From positions 18,804,001-18,868,000 of the forward strand of contig NW_027480422.1 in assembly GCF_051401765.1 (NCBI RefSeq): a DNA stretch of 64,000 bases, in the 5' to 3' direction. This DNA is from Calliopsis andreniformis. Taxonomy: Eukaryota > Arthropoda > Insecta > Hymenoptera > Andrenidae. Positions 12,662 through 25,429 of this stretch are shown piece after piece; position 1 is the first letter of the stretch; each line of letters begins with the position of its first letter. Position numbers and translations under genes: made by a program. The notes beneath the pieces are model-generated. The model was not told the origin of the DNA. It searched no databases and saw nothing but the letters and a program-made list of their open reading frames with translations.

Positions 12662-13390
12662 GGCTCGGAAAGAAGAAATGACCATTACCTCCACACTGTT
12701 TGCAATTATTCCTGTTATACGATTGAAAAACTGTTTTATCGATATTGTGTTTTATGCTTCTTGCGTTGACTTCTAAGGCCGCAGCTATTCGATGTGGTGG
12801 AGAAACGCCCTAGAGTGAAGCCTAGGTTGCCCGGAATGTAGAAATGACCATACCTTTCACACTGGTTGCAATTATTCCTGTTATACAAGGAATAAACTGT
12901 TGTATTTATATTGTATTTTATGCTTCTGCCGTTGACTTCCTGGGCCCTAACTATTCTATCTGGAGGAGCAACGCCCTAGAGTGAAGCCTAGGTTGCCCGG
13001 AATGTAGAAATGACCATCACTTTCACACTGGTGGCAATTATTCCTGTTATACGATGGACAAACTGTTGGATTTTTAATGTACTTTATGCTTCTGGCGTTG
13101 ACTTCTAAGGCCCTATGTAGTCGATCTGGTGGAGCAATGTCTCAGTGTTAAGTCTAGGATACCCGGAACGTAGAAATGGCCGTTACTTTCACACTGGTTG
13201 CAATTACTCATATTATGCGATGGAAAAACTGTTGTACATATATCGTATTTTATGCTTCAGGCATTGACTTCTTAGGCCCTAAGTATTCGATCTGGTGGAG
13301 CAACGCCCTAGGGTGAAGTCTCGGTTGCCCGGAACGTAGAAATGACCATAACTATCTCACTGGTTGCAATTATTCGATTTATACGATGGA
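12662..13390 (+). repeat. V-type monomer string inside the 20-monomer unit
   Basis: Ordered variants TTTTATCGATATTGTG, CTTCTTGCGTTG, GGAGAAACGCCC, ACAAGGAATAAACTG, CTTCTGCCGTTG, TTTTTAATGTAC, CTATGTAGTCGATC, GTGAAGTCTCGGTTG. The same string occurs at about 15,980-16,710, 20,345-20,985, 27,646-28,250, 30,468-31,150 and, more diverged, 47,930-48,560, so it is one of the most widely spread modules in the window. Confidence 0.82.
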
Positions 13391-14305
13391 TAGACTGTTG
13401 TATTTATATTGTATTTTATAGTTATGGCGTTGTCTTCTAGGGCCGTAGCTATTCGATGTGGTTGAGCAACGCCCTAGAGTGAAGCCTACGTTGCCCGGAA
13501 CGTAGAAATGACCATTACTTCCACACTGTTTGCAATTATTCATATTATACAGTGGAACAACTGTTGTATTTATGTGGCATTTTATGCTTCTGGCATTGAC
13601 TTCTAAGGCCCTAACTATTCGATGTGGTGGAGCAACGCCCTAGAGTGAAGCCTAGGTTGCCCGGAACGTTGAAATGACCATAGCTTTCACACTGGTTGCA
13701 ATTATTCCTGTTATACGATGGACAAACTGTTGTATTTATATTGTATTTTATGCTTCTGGCGTTGACTTCTTAGGCCCTAACTATTCGATCTGGTGGAGCA
13801 TGGCCCTAGAGTGAAGCCTAGGTTGCCCGGAATGTAGAAATGACCATCACTTTCACACTGGTTGCAATTATTCTTGTTATACGATGGAAAAACTGTTGTA
13901 TTTATATCGTATTTTATGCTTCTGGCGTTGACTTCTAAGGCCCTATGTGTTCGATCTTGTGGAGCAATGTCTGAGTGTTAAGTCTAGGATTCCCGGAACG
14001 TAGAAATGACCATACCTTTCACACTGGTTGCAATTATTAGTGTTATACGATGAAAAAACTGTTGTATTTATATTGTACTTTATGCTTCTGGCGTTGCCTT
14101 CCAAGGCTGCAGCTATTCGATGTGGTCGAGAAACGCCCCAGAGTGAAGCCTAGGTTGCCCGGAAAGTAGAAATGACCATTACCTCCACACTGTTTGCAAT
14201 TATTCCTGTTATACAGGGGAAAAACTGTTGTATTTATATTGTATTTTATGCTTCTGGCGTTGACTTCTTAGGCCCTAACTATTCGATCTGGTGGAGCAAC
14301 GACCT

Positions 14306-17300
14306 AGAGTGAAGCCTAGGTTGCACGGAACGTAGAAATGACCATTACTTCCTCACTGTTTGCAATGATTCATTTTATACAATGGAAAAACTGTTGTATT
14401 TATATTGTTTTTTATAGTTATTGCGTTGACTTCTAAGGCCGTAGCTATTCGATGTGGTGGAGCAATGCCCTAGTGTGAAGCCTAGGTTGCCCGGAACGTA
14501 GAATTGACCACACCTTTCGCACTGGTTGCAATTATTCCTGTTATACAAGGGAAAAACTGTTGTATTTGTATTGTATTTTATGCTTCTGGCGTTGACTTCC
14601 TGGGCCCTAGCTATCTTATCTGGAGGAGCAACGCCCTAGAGTGAAGCCTAGGTTGCCCGGAATGCAGAAATGACCATCACTTTCACACTGGTGCAATTAT
14701 TTCTTTTATACGATGGACAAACTGTTGGATTTTTAATGTACTTTATGCTTTTGGCGTTGACTTCAAAGGCCCTGTGTATTCGATCTGGTGGAGCAATGCC
14801 TCAGTGTTAAGTCTAGGATGCCCGGAACGTAGAAATGGCCGTTACTTTCACACTGGTTGCAAGTACTCATTTTATACGATGGAATAACTGTTGTACATAT
14901 ATCGTATTTTATGCTTCTGGCTTTGACTTCTTGGGCCCTAACTATTCGATCTGGTGGAGCAACGCCCTAGGGTGAAGTCTAGGTTGCCCGGAACGTAGAA
15001 ATGACCATAACTATCAGACTGGTTGCAATTATTCGTTTTATACGAAGCATAGACTGTTGTATTTATATTGTATTTTATAGCTATGGCGTTGTCTTCTAGG
15101 GCCGTAGCTATTCGATGTGGTTGAGCAACGCCCTAGAGTGAAGCCTACGTTGCCCGGAACGTAGAAATGACCATTACTTCCACACTGTTTGCAATTATTC
15201 ATATTATACAGTGGAACAACTGTTGTATTTATGTGGCATTTTATGCTTCTGGCATTGACTTCTAAGGCCCTAACTATTCGATGTGGTGGAGCAACGCCCT
15301 AGAGTGAAGCCTAGGTTGCCCGGAACGTTGAAATGACCATAGCTTTCACACTGGTTGCAATTATTCCTGTTATACGATGGACAAACTGTTGTATTTATAT
15401 TGTATTTTATGCTTCTGGCGTTGACTTCTTAGGCCCTAACTATTCGATCTGGTGGAGCATGGCCCTAGAGTGAAGCCTAGGTTGCCCGGAATGTAGAAAT
15501 GACCATCACTTTCACACTGGTTGCAATTATTCTTGTTATACGATGGAAAAACTGTTGTATTTATATCGTATTTTATGCTTCTGGCGTTGACTTCTAAGGC
15601 CCTATGTGTTCGATCTTGTGGAGCAATGTCTGAGTGTTAAGTCTAGGATTCCCGGAACGTAGAAATGACCATACCTTTCACACTGGTTGCAATTATTAGT
15701 GTTATACGATGAAAAAACTGTTGTATTTATATTGTACTTTATGCTTCTGGCGTTGCCTTCCAAGGCTGCAGCTATTCGATGTGGTCGAGAAACGCCCCAG
15801 AGTGAAGCCTAGGTTGCCCGGAAAGTAGAAATGACCATTACCTCCACACTGTTTGCAATTATTCCTGTTATACAGGGGAAAAACTGTTGTATTTATATTG
15901 TATTTTATGCTTCTGGCGTTGACTTCTTAGGCCCTAACTATTCGATCTGGTGGAGCAACGCCCTAGAGTGAAGCCTAGGTGGCTCGGAAAGAAGAAATGA
16001 CCATTACCTCCACACTGTTTGCAATTATTCCTGTTATACGATTGAAAAACTGTTTTATCGATATTGTGTTTTATGCTTCTTGCGTTGACTTCTAAGGCCG
16101 CAGCTATTCGATGTGGTGGAGAAACGCCCTAGAGTGAAGCCTAGGTTGCCCGGAATGTAGAAATGACCATACCTTTCACACTGGTTGCAATTATTCCTGT
16201 TATACAAGGAATAAACTGTTGTATTTATATTGTATTTTATGCTTCTGCCGTTGACTTCCTGGGCCCTAACTATTCTATCTGGAGGAGCAACGCCCTAGAG
16301 TGAAGCCTAGGTTGCCCGGAATGTAGAAATGACCATCACTTTCACACTGGTGGCAATTATTCCTGTTATACGATGGACAAACTGTTGGATTTTTAATGTA
16401 CTTTATGCTTCTGGCGTTGACTTCTAAGGCCCTATGTAGTCGATCTGGTGGAGCAATGTCTCAGTGTTAAGTCTAGGATACCCGGAACGTAGAAATGGCC
16501 GTTACTTTCACACTGGTTGCAATTACTCATATTATGCGATGGAAAAACTGTTGTACATATATCGTATTTTATGCTTCAGGCATTGACTTCTTAGGCCCTA
16601 AGTATTCGATCTGGTGGAGCAACGCCCTAGGGTGAAGTCTCGGTTGCCCGGAACGTAGAAATGACCATAACTATCTCACTGGTTGCAATTATTCGATTTA
16701 TACGATGGATAGACTGTTGTATTTATATTGTATTTTATAGTTATGGCGTTGTCTTCTAGGGCCGTAGCTATTCGATGTGGTTGAGCAACGCCCTAGAGTG
16801 AAGCCTACGTTGCCCGGAACGTAGAAATGACCATTACTTCCACACTGTTTGCAATTATTCATATTATACAGTGGAACAACTGTTGTATTTATGTGGCATT
16901 TTATGCTTCTGGCATTGACTTCTAAGGCCCTAACTATTCGATGTGGTGGAGCAACGCCCTAGAGTGAAGCCTAGGTTGCCCGGAACGTTGAAATGACCAT
17001 AGCTTTCACACTGGTTGCAATTATTCCTGTTATACGATGGACAAACTGTTGTATTTATATTGTATTTTATGCTTCTGGCGTTGACTTCTTAGGCCCTAAC
17101 TATTCGATCTGGTGGAGCATGGCCCTAGAGTGAAGCCTAGGTTGCCCGGAATGTAGAAATGACCATCACTTTCACACTGGTTGCAATTATTCTTGTTATA
17201 CGATGGAAAAACTGTTGTATTTATATCGTATTTTATGCTTCTGGCGTTGACTTCTAAGGCCCTATGTGTTCGATCTTGTGGAGCAATGTCTGAGTGTTAA

Positions 17301-17624
17301 GTCTAGGATTCCCGGAACGTAGAAATGACCATACCTTTCACACTGGTTGCAATTATTAGTGTTATACGATGAAAAAACTGTTGTATTTATATTGTACTTT
17401 ATGCTTCTGGCGTTGCCTTCCAAGGCTGCAGCTATTCGATGTGGTCGAGAAACGCCCCAGAGTGAAGCCTAGGTTGCCCGGAAAGTAGAAATGACCATTA
17501 CCTCCACACTGTTTGCAATTATTCCTGTTATACAGGGGAAAAACTGTTGTATTTATATTGTATTTTATGCTTCTGGCGTTGACTTCTTAGGCCCTAACTA
17601 TTCGATCTGGTGGAGCAACGACCT
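14306..17624 (+). repeat. 20-monomer higher-order unit, copy 2 (3,319 bp)
   Basis: Head-to-tail with copy 1 and nearly identical by eye. I noticed a few single-base differences, such as GTAGAATTGACC near 14,500 against GTAGAAATGACC near 11,181, and TACGATGGAATAAC near 14,876 against TGCGATGGAATAAC near 11,557. Such low divergence indicates a recent duplication, or an assembly repeat that should be confirmed by coverage. Confidence 0.9.
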
Positions 17625-18446
17625 AGAGTGAAGCCTAGGTTGCACGGAACGTAGAAATGACCATTACTTCCTCACTGTTTGCAATGATTCATTTTATACA
17701 ATGGAAAAACTGTTGTATTTATATTGTTTTTTATAGTTATTGCGTTGACTTCTAAGGCCGTAGCTATTCGATGTGGTGGAGCAATGCCCTAGTGTGAAGC
17801 CTAGGTTGCCCGGAACGTAGAATTGACCACACCTTTCGCACTGGTTGCAATTATTCCTGTTATACAAGGGAAAAACTGTTGTATTTGTATTGTATTTTAT
17901 GCTTCTGGCGTTGACTTCCTGGGCCCTAGCTATCTTATCTGGAGGAGCAACGCCCTAGAGTGAAGCCTAGGTTGCCCGGAATGCAGAAATGACCATCACT
18001 TTCACACTGGTGCAATTATTTCTTTTATACGATGGACAAACTGTTGGATTTTTAATGTACTTTATGCTTTTGGCGTTGACTTCAAAGGCCCTGTGTATTC
18101 GATCTGGTGGAGCAATGCCTCAGTGTTAAGTCTAGGATGCCCGGAACGTAGAAATGGCCGTTACTTTCACACTGGTTGCAAGTACTCATTTTATACGATG
18201 GAATAACTGTTGTACATATATCGTATTTTATGCTTCTGGCTTTGACTTCTTGGGCCCTAACTATTCGATCTGGTGGAGCAACGCCCTAGGGTGAAGTCTA
18301 GGTTGCCCGGAACGTAGAAATGACCATAACTATCAGACTGGTTGCAATTATTCGTTTTATACGAAGCATAGACTGTTGTATTTATATTGTATTTTATAGC
18401 TATGGCGTTGTCTTCTAGGGCCGTAGCTATTCGATGTGGTTGAGCT
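17625..18446 (+). repeat. 20-monomer higher-order unit, partial copy 3
   Basis: Continues the 3,319 bp period for about five monomers, then leaves it where GTTGAGCAACGCCC of copy 2 (near 15,121) becomes GTTGAGCTACGCCC (near 18,439) and GCCTACGTT becomes GCATAGGTT. After this point the sequence follows the 17-monomer type also found at 25.5 and 28.4 kb. Confidence 0.85.
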
Positions 18447-18841
18447 ACGCCCTAGAGTGAAGCATAGGTTGCCCGGAACGTAGAAATGACCATTACTTCC
18501 ACACTGTTTGCAATTATTCGTATTATACAGTGGAACAACTGTTGTATTTATATGGCATTTTATGCTTCTGGCACTGACTTCTAAGGCCCTAACTATTCCA
18601 TGTGGTGGAGCAACGCCCTAGAGTGAAGCCTGGGTTGTCCGGAACGTAGAACTGACCATAGCTTGCACACTGTTTGCAATTATTCCTGTTATACTATGGA
18701 AAAGCTGTTGTATTTGTATTGTATTTTATGCTTCTGCCGTAGGCTTCTTAGGCCCTAACTATTCGATCTGGTGGAACGACGCCCTAGAGTGCAGCCTAGG
18801 TTGCCCGTATCGTAGAAATGACCATATCTTTCACACTGGTT

Positions 18842-19927
18842 GCAATTATTCCTGTTATACGATGGTAAAACTGTTGTATATATTTTGTATTTTATGCCTC
18901 TGGCGTTGACTCCGAAGGCCGTAGCTATTCGATGTGGTGGAGCAACGCCCTAGAGTGAAGCCTAGGTTGCCCGGTACGTAGAAATGACCATGTCTTTCAC
19001 ACTGGTTGCAATTATTCCTGTTATACGATGGAAAAACTGTTGTATTTATACTGTATTTTATGCTTCAGGAGTTGACTTCTTGGGCCCAAACTATTCGCTC
19101 TGGTGGAACAACGCCCTAGAGTGATGCCTAGGTTGCCCGAATCGTACAAATGACCATTACTTGCACACTGGATGTAATTATTCGCTTCATACGATGGAAA
19201 AACTGTTGTATTTATTTTGTATTTGGTGCTCCTGGCGTTGACGTCTTAGGCCCTAGCAATTGGATCTGGTGGACCAACGCCCTAGAGTGAAGCCCAGGTT
19301 GCCCGGAACGTTGAAATGACCATAACATTCATACTGGTTGCAATTATTTCTGTTATACAAGGGAAAAACTGTTGTATTTATATTGTATTTTATGCTTCTG
19401 GCGTTGACTTCTTAGGCCCTAACTATTCGATCTGGTGGAGCAACGCCCTAGAGTGAAGCCTAGGTTGCACGGAACGTAGAAGTGACCATTACTTCCTCAC
19501 TGTTTGCAATGATTCATTTTATACAATGGAAAAACTGTTGTATTTATATTGTTTTTTATAGTTATTGCGTTGTCTTCTAAGGCCGTAGCTATTCGATGTG
19601 GTGGAGCAATGCCCTAGTGTGAAGCCTAGGTTGCCCGGAACGTAGAAATGACCACACCTTTCGCACTGGTTGCAATTATTCCTGTTATACAAGGGAAAAA
19701 CTGTTGTATTTGTATTGTATTTTATGCTTCTGGCGTTGACCTCTTAGGCCCTAACTATTCGGTCTGGTGGAGCAACGCCCTAGGGCGAAGCCTAGGTTGC
19801 CCTGAACGTAGAAATAACCATAACTTTCATACTGGTTGCAATTATTCGTTTTATACAATGGAAAAACTGTTGTATTTATATTGTATTTTATGCTTGTGGC
19901 GTTGACTTCTTAGGCCCTAACTATTCG
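18842..19927 (+). repeat. Module M, copy 2
   Basis: Second copy of the 3,908-4,993 module, offset 14,934 bp. Differences include TATATATTTTG near 18,877, GGAGTTGACTTC near 19,069, GTACAAATG near 19,145 and TTCGCTTCATACG near 19,182. Some of these (GGAGTTGAC and TTCGCTTC) are shared with the 26 and 28.8 kb copies, which groups those three copies against copy 1. Confidence 0.85.
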
Positions 19928-20345
19928 ATCTAGTGGAGCAACGCCCTAGAGTGAAGCCTAGGTTGCACGGAACGTAGAAATGATAATTACTTCCTCACTC
20001 TTTACAATTATTCATTTTATACAGTTGAAAAACTGTTGTATTTATATTGTTTTTTATAGTTATGGCGTTGACTTCTAAGGCCGTAGCTATTCGATGTGGT
20101 GGAGCAATGCCCTAGAGTGAAGCCTAGGATGCCCGCTACGTAGAAATGACCATACCTTTCACACTGTTTGCAATTATTCCTGTTATACGATTCAAAAACT
20201 GTTGTATTTAAATTGTATTTTATGCTTCTGGCGTTGACTTCTAAGGCCGGAGCTATTCGATGTGGTGTAGCAACGCCCTAGAGTGAAGCCTAGGTGGCTC
20301 GGAAAGAAGAAATGACCATTACCTCCACACTGTTTGCAATTATTC

Positions 20346-20992
20346 CTGTTATACGATTGAAAAACTGTTTTATCGATATTGTGTTTTATGCTTCTTGCGT
20401 TGACTTCTAAGGCCGCAGCTATTCGATGTGGTGGAGAAACGCCCTAGAGTGAAGCCTAGGTTGCCCGGAATGTAGAAATGACAATACCTTTCACACTGGT
20501 TGCAATTATTCCTGTTATACAAGGAATAAACTGTTGTATTTATATTGTATTTTATGCTTCTGCCGTTGACTTCCTGGGCCCTAACTATTCTATCTGGAGG
20601 AGCAACGCCCTAGAGTGAAGCCTAGGTTGCCCGGAATGTAGAAATGACCATCACTTTCACACTGGTGGCAATTATTCCTGTTATACGATGGACAAACTGT
20701 TGGATTTTTAATGTACTTTATGCTTCTGGCGTTGACTTCTAAGGCCCTATGTAGTCGATCTGGTGGAGCAATGTCTCAGTGTTAAGTCTAGGATACCCGG
20801 AACGTAGAAATGGCCGTTACTTTCACACTGGTTGCAATTACTCATATTATGCGATGGAAAAACTGTTGTACATATATCGTATTTTATGCTTCAGGCATTG
20901 ACTTCTTAGGCCCTAAGTATTCGATCTGGTGGAGCAACGCCCTAGGGTGAAGTCTCGGTTGCCCGGAACGTAGAAATGACCATAACTATCTC
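20346..20992 (+). repeat. V-type string, joined to the 27.6 kb copy by a one-monomer slip
   Basis: Follows 27,646-28,250 at an offset of 7,301 bp, which is 7,135 plus 166. It then changes partner near 20,950-20,993 (CCTAGGGTGAAGTCTCGG here, CCTAGGGTGAAGACTAGG at 28.25 kb) and continues as the copy of 6,058-8,871. Confidence 0.82.
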
Positions 20993-23806
20993 ACTGGTTG
21001 CAATTATTCGTTTTATACGATGGATAGACTGTTGTATTTATATTGTATTTTATAGTTATGGCGTTGTCTTCTAGGGCCGCAGCTATTCGATGTGGTTGAG
21101 CAACGCCCTAGAGTGAAGCCGAGGTTGCTCGGAACGTAGAAATGACCATTACTTCCACACAGTTTGCAATTATTCATATTATGCAGTGGAACATCTGTTG
21201 TATTTCTATGGCATTTTATGCTTCTGGCATTGACTTCTAAGGCCCTAACTATTCGATGTGGTGGAGCAACGCCCTAGAGTGAAGCCTAGGTTGCCCGGAA
21301 CGTAGAAATGACCATAGCTTTCACACTGGTTGCAATTATTCCTGTTATACAAGGGAAAAACTGTTGTATTTATATTGTATTTTATGCTTCTGGCGTTGAC
21401 TTCTTAGGCCCTAAGTGTTCGATCTGGTGGAGCATGGCCCTAGAGTGAAGCGTAGGTTGCCAGGAATGTAGAAATGACCATCACTTTCACACTGGTTTCA
21501 AATGTTCGTTTTATACAATGGAAAAACTGTTCTATTTATTTTGTATTTTATGCTTCGTGCGTTGACTTCTAAGGCCCCAACTAATCGATCTGGTGGAGCA
21601 ACGCCCTAGAGTGAATCCTAGGTTGCCCGGAACGTAGAAATGACCATGACCTTCACACTGTTTGCGATTATTCATTTTATACGATGGTAAAACTGTTGCA
21701 TTTATATTGTATTTTATGCTTCAGGCGTTGACTTCTTAGGCCCTAACTATTCGCTCTGGTGGAACAACGCCCTAGGGTGATGCCTAGGTTGCCCGGATCG
21801 TAGAAATGACCATTACTTGCACACTGGTTGCAATTATTCGTTTTATACGATGGAAAAACTGTTGTATTTATTTTGTATTTGGTGCTCCTGGCGTTGACTT
21901 CTTAGGCCCTAACTATTGGATCTGGTGGACCAACGCCGTAGAGTGAAGCCTAGGTTGCCCGGAACGTAGAAATTACCATTACGTCCACACTGTTTGCAAT
22001 TATTCATGTTACACAGTGGAAAAACTGTTGTATTTATATTGTATTTTATGCTTCTGGCATTGACTTCTAAGGCCCTAACTATTCGATGTGGTGGATCAAT
22101 GCCCTAGAGTGTAGCCTAGGGTGCCCGTAACGTAGAAATGACCATTACCTCCACACTGTTTGCAATTATTCATTTTATACAATGGAAAAACTGTTGTATT
22201 TATATTGTTTTTTATAGTTATGGCGTTGACTTCTAAGGCCGTAGCTGTTCGATGTGGTGGAGCAATGCAATAGAGTGTAGCCTAGGGTGCCCGCAACGTA
22301 GAAATGACCATATTTTTCACACTGTTTGCAATTATTCCTGTTATACGATTGAAAAACTGTAGTATTTATATTGTATTTTATGCTTTTGGCGTTGACTTCT
22401 AAGGCCGCAGCTATTCGATGTGGTGGAGCAACGCCCTAGAGTGAAGCCTAGGTTGCCCGGAACGTAGAAATGACCATACCTTTCACACTGGTTGCAATTA
22501 TTCCTGTTATACAAGGGAAAACTGTTGTATTTATATTGTATTTTATGCTTCTGGCGTTGACTTCCTGGGCCCTAACTATTCTATCTGGAGGAGCAACGCC
22601 CTAGAGTGAAGCCTAGGTTGCCCGGAATGCAGAAATGACCATCACTTTCACACTGGCGGCAATTATTCCTGTTATACGATGGACAAACTGTTGGATTTTT
22701 AATGTACTTTATGCTTCTGGCGTTGACTTCTAAGGCCCTATGTATTCGATCTGGTGGAGCAATGCCTCAGTGTTAAGTCTAGGATGCCCGGAACGTAGAA
22801 ATGTCCGTTACTTTCACCCTGGTTGCAATTACTCATTTTATGCGATGGAAAAACTGTTGTACATATATCGTATTTTATGCTTCTGGCATTCACTTCTTAG
22901 GCCCTAACTATTCGATCTGGTGGAGCAACGCCCTGGGGTGAAGACTAGGTTGCGCGGAACGTAGAAATGACCATAACTTTCACACTGGTTTCAATTGTTC
23001 GTTTTATACAATGGAAAAACTGTTCTATTTATTTTGTATTTTATGCTTCGGGCGTTGACTTCTAAGGCGCCAACTATTCGATCTGGTGGAGCAACGCCCT
23101 AGAGTGAAGCCTAGGTTGCCCGGAATGTAGAAATGACCATTACCTTCACTCTGTTTGCGATTATTCATTTTATACGGCGGTAAAACTGTTGTACATATAT
23201 CGTATTTTATGCTTCTGGCGTTGACTTCTAAGGCCCTATGTATTCGATCTGGTGTAGCAATGCCTCAGAGTTAAGTCTAGGATGCCCGCAACGTAGAAAT
23301 GTCTATTACTTTCACACTGGTTGCAATTATTCGATTTATAAGATGGAAAAACTGTTGTACATATATCATATTTTATGCTTCTGGCGTTGACTTCATAGGC
23401 CCTAACTATTCGATCAGGTGGAGCAACGCCCTAGGGTGAAGCCTTGGTTGCCCGGAACGTAGAAATGACCATAACTTTCATACTGGCTGCAATTATTCGT
23501 TTTATACGATGGAAAAACTGTTGTATTTATTTTGTATTTGGTGCTTCTGGCGTTGACTTCTAAGGCCCTAACTATTCGCTCTGGTGGAACAACGCCCTAG
23601 GGTGATGCCTAGGTTGCCCGGATCGTAGAAATGACCATTACTTGCACACTGGTTGCAATTATTCGTTTTATACGATGGAAAAACTGTTGTATTTATTTTG
23701 TATTTGGTGCACCTGACGTTGACTTCTTAGGCCCTAACTATTGGATCTGGTGGACCAACGCCGTAGTGTGAAGCCTAGGTTGCCCGGAACGTAGAAATGA
23801 CCATAC
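20993..23806 (+). repeat. 17-monomer block containing block A copy 3
   Basis: Copy of 6,058-8,871 at an offset of 14,935 bp. Private changes include TTTCAAATGTTCG (near 21,488), GTAGAAATTACC (near 21,969), GGTGGATCAATG (near 22,090) and CACCTGACGTTG (near 23,711). It separates from its partner after GCCGTAGTGTGAAGCC, where ACCATACC here replaces ACCATTACG there. Confidence 0.87.
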
Positions 23807-23883
23807 CTTTCACACTGGTTGCAATTATTCCTGTTATACAAGGGAAAACTGTTGTATTTATATTGTATTTTATGCTTCTGGCG

Positions 23884-25050
23884 TTGACTTCTTAGGCCCT
23901 AACTATACGATCAGGTGGAGCAACGCCCTAGGGCGAAGCCTAGGTTGCCCGGAACGTAGAAATGACCATTACTTGCACACTGGTTGCAATTATTCGTTTT
24001 ATACGATGGAAAAACTGTTGTATTTATTTTGTATTTGGTGCTCCTGGCGTTGACTTCTTAGGCCCTAACTATTGGATCTGGTGGACGAACGTCCTAGAGT
24101 GAAGCCTAGGTTGCCCGGAACGTAGAAATGACCATTACTTCCACACTGTTTGCAATTATTCCTGTTATACGATGGTAAAACTGTTGTATTTATTTTGTAT
24201 TTTATGCCTCTGGCGTTGACTCCGAAGGCCGTAGCTATTCGATGTGGTGGAGCAACGCCCTAGAGTGAAGCCTAGGTTGCCCGGTACGTAGAAATGACCA
24301 TGTCTTTCACACTGGTTGCAATTATTCCTGTTATACGATGGAAAAACTGTTGTATTTATACTGTATTTTATGCTTCAGGCGTTGACTTCTTGGGCCCAAA
24401 CTATTCGCTCTGGTGGAACAACGCCCTAGAGTGATGCCTAGGTTGCCCGAATCGTAGAAATGACCATTACTTGCATACTGGATGCAATTATTCGTTTCAT
24501 ACGATGGAAAAACTGTTGTATTTATTTTGTATTTGGTGCCCCTGGCGTTGACGTCTTAGGCCCTAGCAATTGGATCTGGTGGACCAACGCCCTAGAGTGA
24601 AGCCCAGGTTGCCCGGAACGTTGAAATGACCATAACGTTCATACTGGTTGCAATTATTTCTGTTATACAAGGGAAAAACTGTTGTATTTATATTGTATTT
24701 TATGCTTCTGGCGTTGACTTCTTAGGCCCTAACTATTCGATCTGGTGGAGCAACGCCCTAGAGTGAAGCCTAGGTTGCACGGAACGTAGAAATGACCATT
24801 ACTTCCTCACTGTTTGCAATGATTCATTTTATACAATGGAAAAACTGTTGTATTTATATTGTTTTTTATAGTTATTGCGTTGACTTCTAAGGCCGTAGCT
24901 ACTCGATGTGGTGGAGCAATGCCCTAGTGTGAAGCCTAGGTTGCCCGGAACGTAGAAATGACCACACCTTTCGCACTGGTTGCAATTATTCCTGTTATAC
25001 AAGGGAAAAACTGTTGTATTTGTATTGTATTTTATGCTTCTGGCGTTGAC
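23884..25050 (+). repeat. Seven-monomer block, copy of 3,640-4,806
   Basis: Second copy at an offset of 20,244 bp. Private changes include GAACGTCCTAG near 24,089, CTTGCATACTGG near 24,471, GGTGCCCCTGG near 24,536 and GCTACTCGATG near 24,898. The short link 23,807-23,883 is part of one further satellite monomer. Confidence 0.85.
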
Positions 25051-25429
25051 TTCCTGGGCCCTAGCTATCTTATCTGGAGGAGCAACGCCCTAGAGTGAAG
25101 CCTAGGTTGCCCGGAATGCAGAAATGACCATCACTTTCACACTGGTGCAATTATTTCTTTTATAGGATGGACAAACTGTTGGATTTTTAATGTACTTTAT
25201 GCTTTTGGCGTTGACTTCAAAGGCCCTGTGTATTCGATCTGGTGGAGCAATGCCTCAGTGTTAAGTCTAGGATGCCCGGAACGTAGAAATGGCCGTTACT
25301 TTCACACTGGTTGCAAGTACTCATTTTATACGATGGAATAACTGTTGTACATATATCGTATTTTATGCTTCTGTCTTTGACTTCTTGGGCCCTAACTATT
25401 CGATCTGGTGGAGCAACGCCCTAGGGTGA

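Larger units (their letters stand above)
10987..14305 (+). repeat. 20-monomer higher-order unit, copy 1 (3,319 bp)
   Basis: GAAGCATAGACTG at 11,725 recurs at 15,044 and 18,363, spacing 3,319 bp each time (20 periods minus 1). Between these anchors the order of variant monomers is the same, including TTGCACGGAACG (11,010), ACTTCCTCACTG, the 1-base-short CACTGGTGCAATTA (11,368), GCCTACGTTGCCC (11,823) and GTGGCTCGGAAAGAAG (12,660). Left edge is set where GACGAACGCCC becomes GAGCAACGACC in copy 2. Confidence 0.9.
17530..20345 (+). repeat. 17-monomer block shared with 24,665-27,480
   Basis: Offset 7,135 bp (43 periods minus 3), checked at GAAGCATAG (18,363 / 25,498) and at the 85-codon open frames (19,648 / 26,783). 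It covers GAGCTACGCCC, GGCACTGACTTC, CTATTCCATGTGG, GCCGTAGGCTTC, GTGCAGCCTAGG, module M and GCCGGAGCTATTCG. At 20,345 the alignment slips by exactly one monomer: the right-hand copy has an additional 166 bp (about 27,480-27,645) before both continue. Confidence 0.86.
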
